Shown here in pieces: positions 63,914 to 64,000 of a stretch of 64,000 nt of DNA. A program made the position numbers and the translations under genes. Numbering within the stretch: the stretch's first letter is position 1; each line of letters starts with the position of its first letter. Source of the DNA: Mucilaginibacter aquatilis (GTDB lineage: Bacteria > Bacteroidota > Bacteroidia > Sphingobacteriales > Sphingobacteriaceae); the NCBI RefSeq assembly GCF_009755275.1, contig NZ_WQLA01000006.1, positions 292,095 through 356,094 on the forward strand. Reading direction: 5' to 3'. Below the pieces are notes generated by a model. The model saw nothing but the letters and a program-made list of their open reading frames with translations. It ran no database searches and had not been told where the DNA came from.

Positions 63914-64000
63914 GTGTGCTCCAGTAGACAATATCGTTATTGCAACTGTTTGTCGAGAAGGCTTATACTTAAAATCGATAAACACACTTACCAGGGGTAG

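Noticed and set aside
1..64000. CRISPR arrays, rRNA, prophage or insertion sequences
   Set aside because: No regularly spaced repeats, rRNA cores, integrase, transposase or phage structural genes were seen on either strand.

Overview
The window looks like the chromosome of a member of Bacteroidota, most likely family Sphingobacteriaceae (Mucilaginibacter/Pedobacter-like). This rests on many Bacteroidota-type promoters (-7 box TAnnTTTG, often with TTG or TTTG 19-20 bases upstream), weak or absent Shine-Dalgarno sequences, a long SecA with a C-terminal zinc motif, a bifunctional RibBA, an HYC_CC_PP protein, a YfiT-type DinB protein and a carotenoid hydroxylase of the CrtZ type. No phage, insertion sequence, integrase or CRISPR array is visible. 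No stretch longer than 300 bases lacks a gene.

Layout. 1-8 kb: 3' part of a tricorn-like S41 protease, then an M20 amidohydrolase, a SPOR protein and secA on the minus strand. 8-14 kb: purD, a lipoprotein, tRNA-Met, a START-like protein, an LptF/LptG permease and ribBA. 14-20 kb: a giant TamB-like protein divergent from tsaD, followed by a small membrane protein and a secreted esterase. 20-25 kb: a hemicellulose island (esterase, GH43 lipoprotein, GH10 xylanase, mannonate dehydratase UxuA) with a LacI-type operator candidate between the divergent GH43 and GH10 genes. 25-33 kb: secreted dienelactone hydrolase, PhnA-like zinc protein, outer-membrane barrel, PAP2 phosphatase, GAF-PAS-PAS histidine kinase, and a GlxA-type regulator divergent from a PhnB-like and a DoxX-like gene. 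33-36 kb: a DNA-damage module (SRAP, umuC, umuD) in which both the SRAP and the UmuD protein carry altered active-site residues. 36-48 kb: M61 peptidase, a complete RND efflux operon, a receiver-domain protein overlapping an N-acetylglucosamine-kinase-like gene, and a three-gene envelope metal operon (HYC_CC_PP, secreted HMA protein, outer-membrane barrel). 48-64 kb: FAD oxidoreductase, MtfA-like peptidase, a nucleotide-sugar operon (UDP-xylose synthase, GalE, RfbB), KDO transferase, a sirtuin without its zinc cysteines, an EEP-family membrane protein, M28 peptidase, ECF sigma factor, murB, crtZ, lpdA and a small membrane protein.

Most genes are housekeeping or envelope functions. The parts most worth following up are the SRAP-UmuDC module with substituted catalytic residues and a long palindrome at its promoter, the HYC_CC_PP/HMA/barrel operon of unknown mechanism, and the operator candidate in the xylan island. 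Product names are by recognition of motifs and family resemblance; no database search was run.
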